DNA from: Rhodobacter sp.
Lineage (GTDB): Bacteria; Pseudomonadota; Alphaproteobacteria; Rhodobacterales; Rhodobacteraceae
Direction: 5' to 3'
Assembly (NCBI GenBank): GCA_022824145.1
Contig: JAJEAY010000245.1
Span: 1 to 34,870 of the forward strand
Length of the DNA: 34,870 nt
Shown: positions 25,411 to 34,402 of the stretch, in pieces
Layout of the letters: every line of letters begins with the position of its first letter
Position numbering within the stretch: the stretch's first letter is position 1
Notes under the pieces: generated by a model
Seen by the model: only the letters and a program-made list of their open reading frames with translations
Told to the model about the DNA's origin: nothing
Databases searched by the model: none
Translations under genes and position numbers: made by a program

Positions 25411-26988
25411 ATGGTCCAGGTTATCGGGACACCGAAGGAGATTTTCGAGGGCGAGGCACGTGTCGCCATGACGCCCGACAGCGCGCGCCAGCTGCAGAAG
25501 CTGGGTTACCGCTGCGCGGTCGAGACCGGTGCCGGGGTCAAGGCGGGCTTTTCCGACGCGGCCTACGAAGCAGCCGAAGTCGAAGTGGTCAAAACCGCCG
25601 CGGCGCTCTGGAAGGCAGCCGATGTCATCGCAAAGGTGCGGGAGCCGAGCAAGTCGGAACTGAAGCGTCTGGCCAAGGGCAAGACGCTGATTTCATTCTT
25701 CAATCCCGGCGGTAACGAGACCGGGCTCGAACTGGCGGAATCCACCGGGGCAAACGTCATCGCGATGGAGATGGTGCCGCGGATCAGCCGGGCGCAGAAA
25801 ATGGATGCGCTGTCTTCGATGGCTAACATCGCGGGCTACCGTGCTGTGATTGAGGCCGGGAATAGTTTCGACCGGTTTTTCACTGGCCAGGTCACTGCTG
25901 CCGGCAAAGTGCCGCCGGCGAAGGTTTTGGTGGTGGGCGCAGGCGTAGCAGGCCTCGCCGCAATCGGTACAGCGACCTCGCTCGGTGCGATCACCTATGC
26001 CTTCGATGTGCGCCCTGAAGTCGCTGAGCAGATCGAATCCATGGGCGCCGAGTTTGTGTACCTGGAGTTCGAGGCGACCGGACAGGACTCAAGCGCGACA
26101 GGAGGTTACGCCGCGCCGTCTTCCCCTGAGTTCCGGGAGAAGCAGCTCGAGAAGTTTCGTGAGCTCGCGCCCGAGGTGGACATTGTCATTACCACTGCAC
26201 TGATTCCGAACCGCCCGGCGCCGGTGCTTTGGACCGCGGACATGGTCGCCGCGATGAAGCCGGGTTCGGTCATCGTCGATCTTGCCGCGCAGCAGGGTGG
26301 CAATTGCGAACTGACCGTCAAGGACGAGAAGACCGTCACCGAAAATGGCGTGACCATCGTCGGTTACACTGATTTCCCCAGCCGCATGGCCAGCCAGGCT
26401 TCGACGCTCTATTCGACGAACATCCGTCACATGATGACGGACCTGACACCAGAGAAGGACGGGCAGGTCTTTCACAACATGGAAGACGACGTAATCCGCG
26501 GCGCGACGGTAACCTTCGAAGGCGAGATCACCTATCCGCCCCCGCCGCCAAAGATTGCGGCCATCGCCGCCGTGCCCAAGGAACGGCCGAAAGAGCTGAC
26601 GCCGGAAGAACGGCGCGCGCAGGAGCTCGCCGCCTTCCGCGCCCAGACCCGCAGCCAGGTATCCATGCTTGCCATAGGCGTCGCGCTGATGGGGCTTCTT
26701 GGTCTCGTCGCGCCGCCGAGCTTCATGCAGCACTTCATTGTCTTCGTACTGGCCTGCTTCGTCGGATTCCAGGTGATCTGGAACGTCAACCATGCGCTGC
26801 ACACGCCCTTGATGGCGGTTACAAACGCAATTTCAGGCATCATTGTTCTTGGTGCGATCCTTCAGATCGGTTCGGGAAACCAGCTCGTGGTGATTCTAGC
26901 CGCGGTTTCGGTCCTGATCGCGACAATCAACATCGTTGGCGGCTTTCTGGTCACGCGCCGGATGCTTGCAATGTTCCAGAAATCCTGA
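25411..26988 (+). CDS. pntA: NAD(P) transhydrogenase subunit alpha (fused domain I plus membrane part)
   Basis: Part of the proton-translocating transhydrogenase, which reduces NADP with NADH at the expense of the proton gradient. The 525-residue chain has the soluble NAD-binding domain [20 protein letters not shown] at the start, [23 protein letters not shown], the [22 protein letters not shown] dinucleotide loop, [12 protein letters not shown] and the mobile-loop region [14 protein letters not shown] Pro-rich linker near 375 is followed by four hydrophobic segments (about 415-520). Rhodospirillum rubrum splits this into PntAA and PntAB; here, as in E. coli and Rhodobacter, they are one protein. 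A good GAGGAGAG precedes the ATG. pntB follows after 18 bp. Confidence 0.96.
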   Translation: MVQVIGTPKEIFEGEARVAMTPDSARQLQKLGYRCAVETGAGVKAGFSDAAYEAAEVEVVKTAAALWKAADVIAKVREPSKSELKRLAKGKTLISFFNPGGNETGLELAESTGANVIAMEMVPRISRAQKMDALSSMANIAGYRAVIEAGNSFDRFFTGQVTAAGKVPPAKVLVVGAGVAGLAAIGTATSLGAITYAFDVRPEVAEQIESMGAEFVYLEFEATGQDSSATGGYAAPSSPEFREKQLEKFRELAPEVDIVITTALIPNRPAPVLWTADMVAAMKPGSVIVDLAAQQGGNCELTVKDEKTVTENGVTIVGYTDFPSRMASQASTLYSTNIRHMMTDLTPEKDGQVFHNMEDDVIRGATVTFEGEITYPPPPPKIAAIAAVPKERPKELTPEERRAQELAAFRAQTRSQVSMLAIGVALMGLLGLVAPPSFMQHFIVFVLACFVGFQVIWNVNHALHTPLMAVTNAISGIIVLGAILQIGSGNQLVVILAAVSVLIATINIVGGFLVTRRMLAMFQKS

Positions 26989-27006
26989 CGCAGCGGAGAA
27001 AAGCGA

Positions 27007-28449
27007 ATGTTTGGAGAGCAACTCGTCACCGCAGCGGCGATCGCGGCCTCGGTCCTGTTTATCCTGTCCTTAGGCGGCCTTTCCAACCAGGAAAGCGCCA
27101 AGCGCGCGGTTTGGTACGGAATCATCGGCATGGCGCTTGCCGTTGTGTTCCTGATTCTGGGGCCGGGAATCGGCAACATCGGCATCATGCTGACGATGAT
27201 GGTCATCGGCGCTGGCATCGGGGTGGTGGTCGCCCAGCGCGTCGAGATGACCGAGATGCCGCAGCTTGTCGCCGCGCTGCACTCGTTCGTTGGACTGGCC
27301 GCGGTATTTGTCGGTCTGAACGCCGAGATGGAGCGGCTCCGTGTATTCGCGATGAAGGCGAACGGAGAGGATCTTGGCGGGCTGGCCGCCTTTGCGGCCA
27401 AGGTTGTCAAGAAGACTCCGCCTGAGATTGCCTTCCTGCAGGTCGAGGTGGTGCTCGGCATCTTCATCGGCGCGATCACCTTCACTGGCTCGGTCGTCGC
27501 CTTTGGAAAGCTCGCAGGAAAGATAGACGGCAAGCCCAGGCAGCTTCCCGGCGGCCACATGCTGAACGCGGTCGCAGCGGCGCTCTGCGTCGCGCTGGCG
27601 GCCTGGTATCTGAATTCGGGTGGCATGCTGCCCCTGATCCTGATCACCGCACTCGCCTTTTTCATCGGCTATCACCTGATCATGGGCATCGGCGGCGCCG
27701 ATATGCCGGTCGTGGTGTCGATGCTGAACAGCTATTCGGGCTGGGCCGCAGCCGCGATCGGCTTCACGCTTTCAAATGATCTATTGATTGTCACTGGAGC
27801 TCTTGTGGGCTCTTCGGGCGCGATCCTCAGTTACATCATGTGCAAGGCGATGAACCGTGCCTTCGTCAGCGTGATTCTCGGCGGTTTCGGAGGCGCCGTG
27901 GGTCCGCAGATGGAGGTAGACGGCGAGATGGTCCCCATCGATGCCGATGGAGTCGCCGCGGCGCTGAACGACGCCGACAGCGTGATCATCGTGCCGGGTT
28001 ACGGCATGGCGGTGGCACAGGCGCAGCAATCGGTCAGCGAGCTTACGCGAAAGCTTCGCGCTCAGGGCAAGGAGGTGCGTTTCGCCATCCACCCGGTTGC
28101 AGGCCGTTTGCCGGGACATATGAACGTGCTCCTCGCCGAGGCAAGAGTGCCCTACGACATTGTGCTGGAGATGGATGAGATCAACGAGGATTTCCCGGAA
28201 ACGGACGTTGCCATCGTTATTGGCTCCAACGACATCGTGAATCCGGCTGCGCAGGACGATCCGAATTCGCCGATCGCTGGCATGCCCGTGCTTGAGGTAT
28301 GGAAATCCAAGCAGGTTTTTGTCTCGAAACGCGGCCAGGGCACCGGCTATTCCGGAATAGAGAACCCGCTCTTCTACAAGGAAAACACTCGAATGTTCTA
28401 TGGCGACGCAAAAGCCTCGCTCGACAGGCTTCTGCCGATCATCGCGTGA
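27007..28449 (+). CDS. pntB: NAD(P) transhydrogenase subunit beta
   Basis: Second subunit of the membrane transhydrogenase, 480 residues. The N-terminal half (about residues 1-270) is the membrane domain II with roughly nine hydrophobic helices, including the conserved [18 protein letters not shown] (proton-channel His) and [25 protein letters not shown]. The C-terminal half is the NADP-binding domain [17 protein letters not shown] (nucleotide loop), [47 protein letters not shown] and [22 protein letters not shown] is about 8 bases before the ATG. Co-transcribed with pntA; the pair should supply NADPH. Confidence 0.97.
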   Translation: MFGEQLVTAAAIAASVLFILSLGGLSNQESAKRAVWYGIIGMALAVVFLILGPGIGNIGIMLTMMVIGAGIGVVVAQRVEMTEMPQLVAALHSFVGLAAVFVGLNAEMERLRVFAMKANGEDLGGLAAFAAKVVKKTPPEIAFLQVEVVLGIFIGAITFTGSVVAFGKLAGKIDGKPRQLPGGHMLNAVAAALCVALAAWYLNSGGMLPLILITALAFFIGYHLIMGIGGADMPVVVSMLNSYSGWAAAAIGFTLSNDLLIVTGALVGSSGAILSYIMCKAMNRAFVSVILGGFGGAVGPQMEVDGEMVPIDADGVAAALNDADSVIIVPGYGMAVAQAQQSVSELTRKLRAQGKEVRFAIHPVAGRLPGHMNVLLAEARVPYDIVLEMDEINEDFPETDVAIVIGSNDIVNPAAQDDPNSPIAGMPVLEVWKSKQVFVSKRGQGTGYSGIENPLFYKENTRMFYGDAKASLDRLLPIIA

Positions 28450-29647
28450 AGTACGAATATAACCATGCCTCCGTGCCGGTCTGAAATGCAGGGTCTGGCG
28501 GAGGGTCTTCCGTTCTTGTCTCACATGATGCGGCGCATCGGCACTGCAGCGGCGGAAGCTCGTTGACGAACCGAAAAGACCGCCGTGCCAAAGATCCGGT
28601 GCCACCCGACCGACGGAGATCGATAACGAACCCAGATCGCGGTGGCGGGGCAGGGGCCGCAAAAAAGGCAAAAAAGCTAGACCCGCGGCCGTAGGGCGCA
28701 ATGCCTCTCTATTTCGCGGAAGATCTTTCGCAAGTACGATTGTGAGACTGTTGGCGCGCCGGCCGCAGCGCAGGTCGTGGGTGCACGGGAGAGTGGAATC
28801 GACCTTTTCGTGGACGCGGGCCTTCCGGTATTCCTGCGCGGCTTCACATCACTGGGTGAGATTTTCCGGATCACGTTCCAACGCCGAAACATAGCTTTGC
28901 CTTACGCCATCGGATGAACGACAGTTGCAGAACTCGGCAATTCAGTTGGAAGAACGGAAAAGACTGCAATCATGCGCTAACCGTTCATCAGCAAGAACCG
29001 GCCAAGACTGTTACAAAATGACCCCGTACTTGCCCTGCGCCTGGACCAAGCCGGACTCAATACTCCGGTGTGCGAACTTTAGGGGAATTCCCCGATTCAT
29101 TTACGGGAGCGTCGCGTCTACCACTTCGTACCTCAGTGTTTTTGGACGGGTGGTGACGACCGGTGCAGTAGGGACCATCCGATGGTTGGCTGGCAGCGAA
29201 TCTACACCTGTGTCCTTTCTAGCTTGAGTATCAGGTGGCCTTCCCTCTTTGCTTGCGTGGCATGGAAACCCCGCCGCCGGTCACCTCGCTTCACATGAGC
29301 CGGGGAGCGGCTGCGGCTGAATCCGTGTCTCCCGAACAACGTCACGGGCGAAACCCGCGCCATCAGCGAATGAATCCGTTCGGGTTCAGGCCAGGTGACA
29401 GAGCACGCCATTGTGCAGCTGGTTTCAGATGCCCCGACCGTCCCGGAGTCCACGCCAGCGGCCACTCCTTGGCAAGTCCCGGAATTACTCCCGCGACAGG
29501 GCCGGCGCTGCGCGGGGACGTCGGATCGCTGCTTCGCTTCCCATCCTGGATACGTCGGCTTGTTCGGGGATTGCCGAACGAGGCAAGCCGCTTGGCGGAT
29601 GGTTCCATTGCGATGGTCACAATTTGAAGGCCATGACCTGCAATCCC
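28450..29647. other. Long region without an intact gene
   Basis: About 1.2 kb between pntB and the HAD gene (convergent). One segment (28681-28917, plus) has protein-like composition and is listed as a possible remnant. The rest gives only short Arg/Ser-rich frames. A small direct repeat (GCAAAAAAG twice, near 28659-28677) was noted. No clear pntB terminator was found. Confidence 0.45.
28681..28917 (+). pseudogene. Possible remnant of an unidentified gene (C-terminal end)
   Basis: The frame is open from a TAG at 28678-28680 to TGA at 28915-28917. From about 28735 on it reads like genuine protein: AAAQVVGARESGIDLFVDAG, then LPVFLRGFTSLGEIF and RRNIALPYAIG. There is no credible start codon or ribosome-binding site, and the upstream codons are Arg-rich, so if real it is the surviving tail of a larger gene. 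I do not recognise the family. Confidence 0.25.
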
Positions 29648-30373
29648 CTAACCGCCGGCCAATTCCACGCGGTGCGCATTTACCAGGTCAGCCATCGAGT
29701 GAAACTTTAAATCGTAGCTGGGCATCTCGGCGGGCCTCATGGTCGCTCCGAACCCCGTCATGCCGTGCCGTCTGTGAATCCAGCAGTTTGAAATGCCCGC
29801 GGCATTGGCCGGGCCGTGGTCATGGAACATGCTTTCGGCGACATGCAGTATCTCATGTTTTTCGATGCCCTGACGTGCCAGATTTTCCAGCATGTAGTCG
29901 AAATTCCGGGGCGCTGGCTTGTAGCTTCCTATGTCGGATGCAAGGAACGCCGCGTCAAAATTCACCTGAAGCTTCGCGTTTGAATGGACGAAGCTTTCGT
30001 TGTCAGTGTTCGACAGCACAGCAAGCCTGTAGTGACGCTTAAGGTACTGAAGCGCTTCCGCGCTGTCCGGAAACGCGGGCCAGTCTTTGACAGAACGACC
30101 GTACTGCAGGCATTCGTCCCAACTGACGGCCAGCTTCCATTCCTCAGCTAGCCGCTTGTAAACCACCGCCAGAAGCATCGTGTAGCTTCTCGCCGGAGTG
30201 AACCGCTGCGCCGTCGATTCATGGAAGGCGTGGGCTTCGAGAATCCGATCGCGGGATAGCGTCTCTGGCAGTCGGTCGGTCAGCTTCTTCAGTGAGGAAA
30301 CCATACCGCTTTCCCAGTCGATCAGCGTTCCGTAGACGTCAAAAGTTAGAGCTTTGAACTGAGACAGTCTCAT
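29648..30373 (-). CDS. HAD-superfamily hydrolase, haloacid dehalogenase type II-like
   Basis: Cytoplasmic hydrolase of 241 residues with the HAD catalytic motifs in order. The nucleophile D12 is in FDVYGTLIDWE (the 2-haloacid dehalogenase form, lacking the second Asp of phosphatases). Motif II is LSNTDN, the motif III lysine is in SYKPAPRNF, and motif IV is replaced by AESMFHDHGPANAAG, as in type II dehalogenases. WIHRRHG follows, also typical of this branch. The Tyr in place of the second motif I Asp argues for a dehalogenase-type rather than phosphatase mechanism, but the many relatives annotated this way are mostly uncharacterised. It stands alone: 176 bp to rpe, gene-free sequence downstream. 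The ribosome-binding site is weak. Confidence 0.88.
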   Translation of the reverse strand: MRLSQFKALTFDVYGTLIDWESGMVSSLKKLTDRLPETLSRDRILEAHAFHESTAQRFTPARSYTMLLAVVYKRLAEEWKLAVSWDECLQYGRSVKDWPAFPDSAEALQYLKRHYRLAVLSNTDNESFVHSNAKLQVNFDAAFLASDIGSYKPAPRNFDYMLENLARQGIEKHEILHVAESMFHDHGPANAAGISNCWIHRRHGMTGFGATMRPAEMPSYDLKFHSMADLVNAHRVELAGG

Positions 30374-30549
30374 GTTGCATTCCAGTTGTTAGAGTGTCCG
30401 GAAATCCGTTTTCGGCATTCAGCGCCGCAGTAACGGCCCGAAGCGCAATGACAGACGCGGACGGCTGCCGGTACAACGAACTGCATCGGTGTGGATCGAC
30501 CGGATCTCCTCCGAACCGCGGGCATAATGTTCAGGTTATTCACTTCGTT

Positions 30550-31236
30550 TCACGGTCGCGCCTTCGCCGCCTCCCGCAATTCACAAATATTCCGACCGTA
30601 TTCGTCCGGGTTCGACGCTGAACCTCCCTTGAAGACCGCAGAACCCGCCACCAATATGTTGGCGCCAGCCTGAACCGCAAGCGGAGCGGTTCCCGAATCG
30701 ATGCCGCCGTCGACCTGGATATGTATCGGACGGTTCCCGACCATCTTTCGGATGGCGGCGATCTTTGTGGTCATGTCAAGAAACTTCTGGCCGCCGAATC
30801 CGGGATTTACCGTCATTACCAACACCAGATCGGCGAGATCCAGCACTTGGCCGATTGCGTCGGCCGGGGTTCCGGGATTGAGCGCGACACCCGCTTTGAC
30901 GCCCGCAGCACGGACCGCCTGCATTGTGCGATGCAGATGCGGCCCCGCCTCGACATGGACCGTGAGCATGTCCGCACCGGCCTCGGCGAAGGCGTCAACA
31001 TATGGCTCCACAGGCGCGATCATAAGATGAACGTCGAGAAAGGTGGTTACATGGGGACGGAATGCCTTGACCGCAGCGGCTCCGAACGTGAGGTTCGGAA
31101 CGAAGTGTCCGTCCATCACATCGACATGCACCCAATCCGCCCCCTGTGCCTCGATGGCCCTGATCTCGCGTCCGAAATCGGCGAAGTCAGCGGAAAGGAT
31201 TGAAGGCGCGATTCTGATTCTGCGGTCGAAGGCCAT
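30550..31236 (-). CDS. rpe: Ribulose-phosphate 3-epimerase
   Basis: TIM-barrel enzyme interconverting ribulose-5-phosphate and xylulose-5-phosphate in the pentose phosphate pathway (and the Calvin cycle where present). The 228-residue product shows [32 protein letters not shown] (metal His and catalytic Asp), [27 protein letters not shown] (phosphate loop) and [30 protein letters not shown] (second catalytic Asp). ATG 31236 is chosen over 31245 because GAGGG lies about 9 bases before it, whereas it would abut the earlier ATG. Divergent from aroQ with about 125 bp between them. Confidence 0.95.
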   Translation of the reverse strand: MAFDRRIRIAPSILSADFADFGREIRAIEAQGADWVHVDVMDGHFVPNLTFGAAAVKAFRPHVTTFLDVHLMIAPVEPYVDAFAEAGADMLTVHVEAGPHLHRTMQAVRAAGVKAGVALNPGTPADAIGQVLDLADLVLVMTVNPGFGGQKFLDMTTKIAAIRKMVGNRPIHIQVDGGIDSGTAPLAVQAGANILVAGSAVFKGGSASNPDEYGRNICELREAAKARP

Positions 31237-31362
31237 AGCAGGCATCCCTCGGCTGTATTCCGTCCGAATTACGCGGATGCGCTGTCAGGGTCCAGAGCGC
31301 ATCCCCTGATGGACAACCGGTCACCGGACCTTTATTTCGGCATTCAGGCAATGGGGGTATCC

Positions 31363-31800
31363 ATGAGCAAGCTGGTCTATCTGATGAATGGCCCGAACAT
31401 TAACCTGCTTGGGGTGCGTCAGCCGGAGCTGTATGGCTCCACGACGCTCGAAGAAATCGAGGCCAGCTGCACGAAACTCGCAGGTGAACTTGGGATCGGC
31501 CTGCGTTGCTTTCAGTCCAACTCCGAGGGTCAGTTCGTCGACTGGATCCAGGAGGCGCGCGGTTCCGCAGCTGCCATCGTAATGAATCCAGGCGCCTATT
31601 CACATACTTCGATTGCGATCCTTGACGCGCTCGCTGCCTTTGACGGGCCGGTGATCGAGGTTCACATATCCAATATCCATGCCCGTGAAACTTTTCGCCG
31701 CCATTCATATGTCTCGCAGAGGGCCGACGCCGTGATCGCTGGCTGTGGAGCGGACGGTTATGAGTTCGGCCTTTTGAGGGCTGCGAGGCTGCTGCGATAG
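31363..31800 (+). CDS. aroQ: 3-dehydroquinate dehydratase, type II
   Basis: Third step of the shikimate pathway: reversible trans-dehydration of 3-dehydroquinate to 3-dehydroshikimate by a cytoplasmic dodecamer. The 145-residue protein carries [17 protein letters not shown] (catalytic Arg and Tyr24), [26 protein letters not shown] (active-site Asn), [19 protein letters not shown] (His and Arg) and the C-terminal [11 protein letters not shown]. An in-frame ATG at 31309 would add 18 residues of unlikely composition. ATG 31363 has GGGGG a few bases upstream and gives the usual family length. Single-gene unit divergent from rpe. Confidence 0.95.
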   Translation: MSKLVYLMNGPNINLLGVRQPELYGSTTLEEIEASCTKLAGELGIGLRCFQSNSEGQFVDWIQEARGSAAAIVMNPGAYSHTSIAILDALAAFDGPVIEVHISNIHARETFRRHSYVSQRADAVIAGCGADGYEFGLLRAARLLR

Positions 31801-32785
31801 AACTGACAGATCTGTCCAATGCCAAAATTCCGGCACCTTGCCTTTGGTCGGGAACGCGTTCGGTGAAATGAGGCAGGTGTCTCCTCTTGCGGATCCGCGG
31901 TCTTATCGCTTGCTCCCTTTCCCGGCGTGCGTACATGGTCAAAACGAAGTTGCTTCCTTGCCCTTCCTCGACAAAGGCAGGAAGAGGCTTTCGAGCGCTA
32001 CGAGCGTGAACCCAACGACTTGGTTGGGTCTCGGGACCGTGCGCGCCTACACCCATACATCGCCCGTTGCGCAGCGAACCTGCCGGAGCGTCTTGCCTTC
32101 GGAACCACATAAGCGATCCAAATCTTGGGTTCCTCCAGCATTCACCAAATGTAGTAACGGATGCTTTGGCCATCTGTCCGCACAGACGGTGTTACAGTCC
32201 GTCTCACTGCTAAGATCCCTACCCGACTCTGAATTAAATGCGCGATGATTCACGGAGCACCCCAGACTCCGAATAGCGCACTGGCGTTCCATACGGTTTT
32301 CGGGTTGAGGTTCAGGAATATTTGAGGGTCGCCGAAGGCTCACCGAAGCCAGAGGAATCGAAACTCTGCCGCCGCAGACGGTATCAACAGCACAATGCAC
32401 CTGGCCAAAAAGCACAGCACCGACCTCGACTTAGGACTGGCTTTCTACGAATTTTTTGGTGATCGAAGGTGCGATTCCCGATCGCGTGTCGCCGATGACG
32501 TGCATGCCGCCGGAGATGTAATTTCGTTGAACCAACTCCACAAAAGCCGCGGGCGGGTGGCGACTTTCCCGCTCATGTGCATCCGACCGGGGCTTCCTTG
32601 GGCGCCAACGGCGGGCAGTCCCCGAATCGTGCAAACTGCATCGAAATGCAGACTGCGGGCGCACCGTGAGTTCATCACAGGTGTTGTGGGATGGCCGAAC
32701 TAGATTGACGTCTCCCATACCAAGGTTGCATTGACCGCAGTCCTCGGCAGTTGCGACTTAATGAGTTCCTCGCGGCTTCCAAAGG
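31801..32785. other. Long region between aroQ and the ATPase-nuclease pair, no intact gene
   Basis: Almost 1 kb. A 12-base perfect palindrome (GACAGATCTGTC, 31805-31816) lies just after the aroQ stop. On the minus strand around 32430-32530 a short stretch (ISGGMHVIGDTRSG) resembles the C-terminal GD segment of flavoproteins, too short to call. Composition is lower in G+C in places than the core genes, in keeping with an accessory border. Confidence 0.4.
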
Positions 32786-33211
32786 TCATGAGTCGAGTGC
32801 CTGAACCGATGGAGTGTTGCATGACATCAATCGGACGGGTTCCAAGTGCCTGTGAAAACGGATTCTTTTGTTCTTTAGTCTATTGCGGTCGTGCTTTGAC
32901 ACTCGGCCGGATGCGGCAACTGGGCGGAACTTGACCGACTCGTCTTCACCAACGAGTTTCTCTGCTGCGGAAGCACCTGCCTGCAGTTGCGTAAAGACCT
33001 TGTCGGCATGTAGCTGCCCCCGCTTGAGTTCAAGCGGGGCGACCCAGCCGAAATTATGCTGGTCTTCGGCGATCACGAGATAGTCGCAGCGCGTTGTGAC
33101 TTGGGACAGCGGTGAATCCGGCTTGTCGAAATCGACGATCAGACGCGGGTTCGGTGCGTTGGTCAACAAGACCTTGCACCCAGCTTTTTCAATCCGTGTC
33201 TGATTAGACAT
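32786..33211 (-). CDS. Small protein with PD-(D/E)XK-like nuclease pattern, partner of the AAA ATPase
   Basis: A 141-residue cytoplasmic protein I cannot name. After an N-terminal strand pair (CKVLLTNAPNPRLIVDF) it has CDYLVIAED (D43), then GWVAPLELKRGQ with E61 and K63, then a helix with a Gln (HADKVFTQLQAGA, Q75). D, E-x-K on adjacent strands followed by a Q-bearing helix is the arrangement of PD-(D/E)XK endonucleases. The C-terminal part (VKFRPVAASGR, then KNKRIRFHRHLEPVRLMSC) is basic and could bind nucleic acid. The ATG is 6 bases after the ATPase stop, so the two are one transcription unit. Without a search this could also be a non-catalytic relative. The gene looks intact, with no internal stop. 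Confidence 0.6.
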   Translation of the reverse strand: MSNQTRIEKAGCKVLLTNAPNPRLIVDFDKPDSPLSQVTTRCDYLVIAEDQHNFGWVAPLELKRGQLHADKVFTQLQAGASAAEKLVGEDESVKFRPVAASGRVSKHDRNRLKNKRIRFHRHLEPVRLMSCNTPSVQALDS

Positions 33212-33217
33212 CTGGAA

Positions 33218-34183
33218 CTAGGCGCAAGGTGAACGCGCTGCAAAAACGTGGTCACGAGCCATTCTCGATTCGTTTCGACTGGAGAGTTCTGCCCAGTCGT
33301 TGTGCAGCGCTTTGGCGACATCGTCATAGCCGGTCGGATATATACCGCCGTCATGAATACGGATTTCCTTGACGACTGAACCCTTGGGTCGGGACTTGGG
33401 TTCGAACAGCCATGCGCCGACCTGATCCGCGCGAAGCGCGATGTTACTGCCGGTGATGACACGACGACTGGACTTGGGGAGTTCGGACCGCCGCACGATG
33501 TTGTCCAATTCTTCGAGCAGCCATTCACTATGGGTGGTGACAATCACCCGGATGCCGGCATTGACGAGTTCGGCAAGCTGACGGGTAAATTCGACCTGCA
33601 TCGCCGGATGGAGATGCGATTCGGGTTCTTCCACGATCAAGACGTTACCCGGTCGAACAAGATGACGTAGATAGAGTACCACCGGCGCAAGCTCCGATAC
33701 CATGGACGATGCGTTCGCCAGTGCCAAGACGTCCTTCCATCCTTCCGGACGGTAGGCAAAGCGCGGGTAGTCGGTCGAGGTTGATCGGTCAACTCTCACC
33801 GTGCCGCCCAGAACATCCTTTTCGATTCTCGTGCCAAGGTCCGGATCGCGCGTTCGCCGTGCCCTCCTTGGGCGGTCGATCTCGATCAACTGTTCGAGAA
33901 AATCCGCCAGCACCCCAGAGAGCATTGGCGTGCGGGCAGCGGGGCGGAGTCCTGCCTTGGGAGCGCTTGCAATCAGGGCGCTGACCACAACGCTGTGCGC
34001 ATGCATCACGCCCGTGCGGTCCGCAGGCAGATAAAACGCGGGAAGGTGCAAGGCACCCACAGCAGCAGGCAGCACTAGGTTGCCAATGGAAGACATAACC
34101 CGCATGGCTGCAAACTTCCGCCGCTCAACATTCTCCTTACTTTCGTAAGACAAGGCAAGGAGGTCGCGCACGTGCCATTCCAT
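33218..34183 (-). CDS. AAA/ABC-type ATPase (OLD-like), truncated: lacks Walker A
   Basis: A 321-residue frame holding the C-terminal two thirds of an SMC/OLD-like ATPase of the AAA_15/AAA_21 kind. Visible are AFYLPADRTG (50-58, typical of these proteins), a signature-like NASSMVSELAP (157-167), Walker B VLIVEEPESHLHP (181-193) with the catalytic Glu, and the switch VTTHSEWLLEEL (215-226). The Walker A loop, normally within the first 60 residues of such proteins, is absent. ATG 34183 is only the first Met in the open frame. Protein-like sequence continues upstream in this frame (FRQGFQFQSAIEL) and, after a frame change, to about 34402. The gene therefore seems disrupted rather than starting here. 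It is followed after 6 nt by the nuclease-like gene. Confidence 0.75.
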   Translation of the reverse strand: MEWHVRDLLALSYESKENVERRKFAAMRVMSSIGNLVLPAAVGALHLPAFYLPADRTGVMHAHSVVVSALIASAPKAGLRPAARTPMLSGVLADFLEQLIEIDRPRRARRTRDPDLGTRIEKDVLGGTVRVDRSTSTDYPRFAYRPEGWKDVLALANASSMVSELAPVVLYLRHLVRPGNVLIVEEPESHLHPAMQVEFTRQLAELVNAGIRVIVTTHSEWLLEELDNIVRRSELPKSSRRVITGSNIALRADQVGAWLFEPKSRPKGSVVKEIRIHDGGIYPTGYDDVAKALHNDWAELSSRNESRMARDHVFAARSPCA

Positions 34184-34402
34184 CGTCAGTTCTATGGCCG
34201 ACTGGAATTGGAATCCCTGCCGGAATTGCCGCCCTGAATTCGGTGTTACGTCCGAGCGTCAGCGTATGTTCACCGAATTCAGAATTGTCCGGCATTCGCC
34301 GACGCAAAGTGATGCGGGCTGCATTTGTTCTTCCCCTTCGCTTTAGGACATGGGTCTCGCCGACCCCGAAACACCGTCCGATTTCGTCGCCAAGATTCCC
34401 AG
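34184..34402 (-). pseudogene. Frameshifted 5' part of the AAA ATPase gene
   Basis: Just upstream of ATG 34183 the ATPase frame is open back to about 34259 (TGA on the minus strand). Beyond that the protein-like sequence is in another frame: GDEIGRCFGVGE, then RITLRRRMPDNSEFGEHTLTLG. Together these look like the middle of the ATPase N-terminal region broken by one frameshift between about 34200 and 34260. The segment ends where the group II intron-like sequence seems to begin. Confidence 0.45.
34234..34282. repeat. 12-bp perfect inverted repeat
   Basis: CTGAATTCGGTG (34234-34245) and its exact reverse complement CACCGAATTCAG (34271-34282) flank a 25-base spacer. It lies at the point where the ATPase reading frame changes. 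It could be coincidental, a transposition or recombination scar, or a hairpin-prone site. Confidence 0.7.

Noticed and set aside
28659-28677. Direct repeat GCAAAAAAG GCAAAAAAG after pntB
   Set aside because: Two short A-rich copies only; no array structure and no hairpin.
27781-28701. 306-codon minus-strand frame opposite the 3' half of pntB
   Set aside because: Antisense of a clearly real gene with strong motifs; His/Arg-rich shadow composition.
31805-31816. Perfect 12-base palindrome GACAGATCTGTC just after the aroQ stop
   Set aside because: Too short and without a T-run to be a terminator; not near a promoter. Chance or a minor site cannot be excluded.
31400-32173. Open 257-codon minus-strand frame opposite aroQ
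   Set aside because: Most of it is the antisense shadow of aroQ; Arg/Ser/Gln-rich translation.
32430-32718. Minus-strand frame with ISGGMHVIGDTRSG, like the C-terminal segment of FAD-dependent oxidoreductases
   Set aside because: Only about a dozen residues fit, the rest is Arg/His-rich, and no other flavoprotein motif is nearby.
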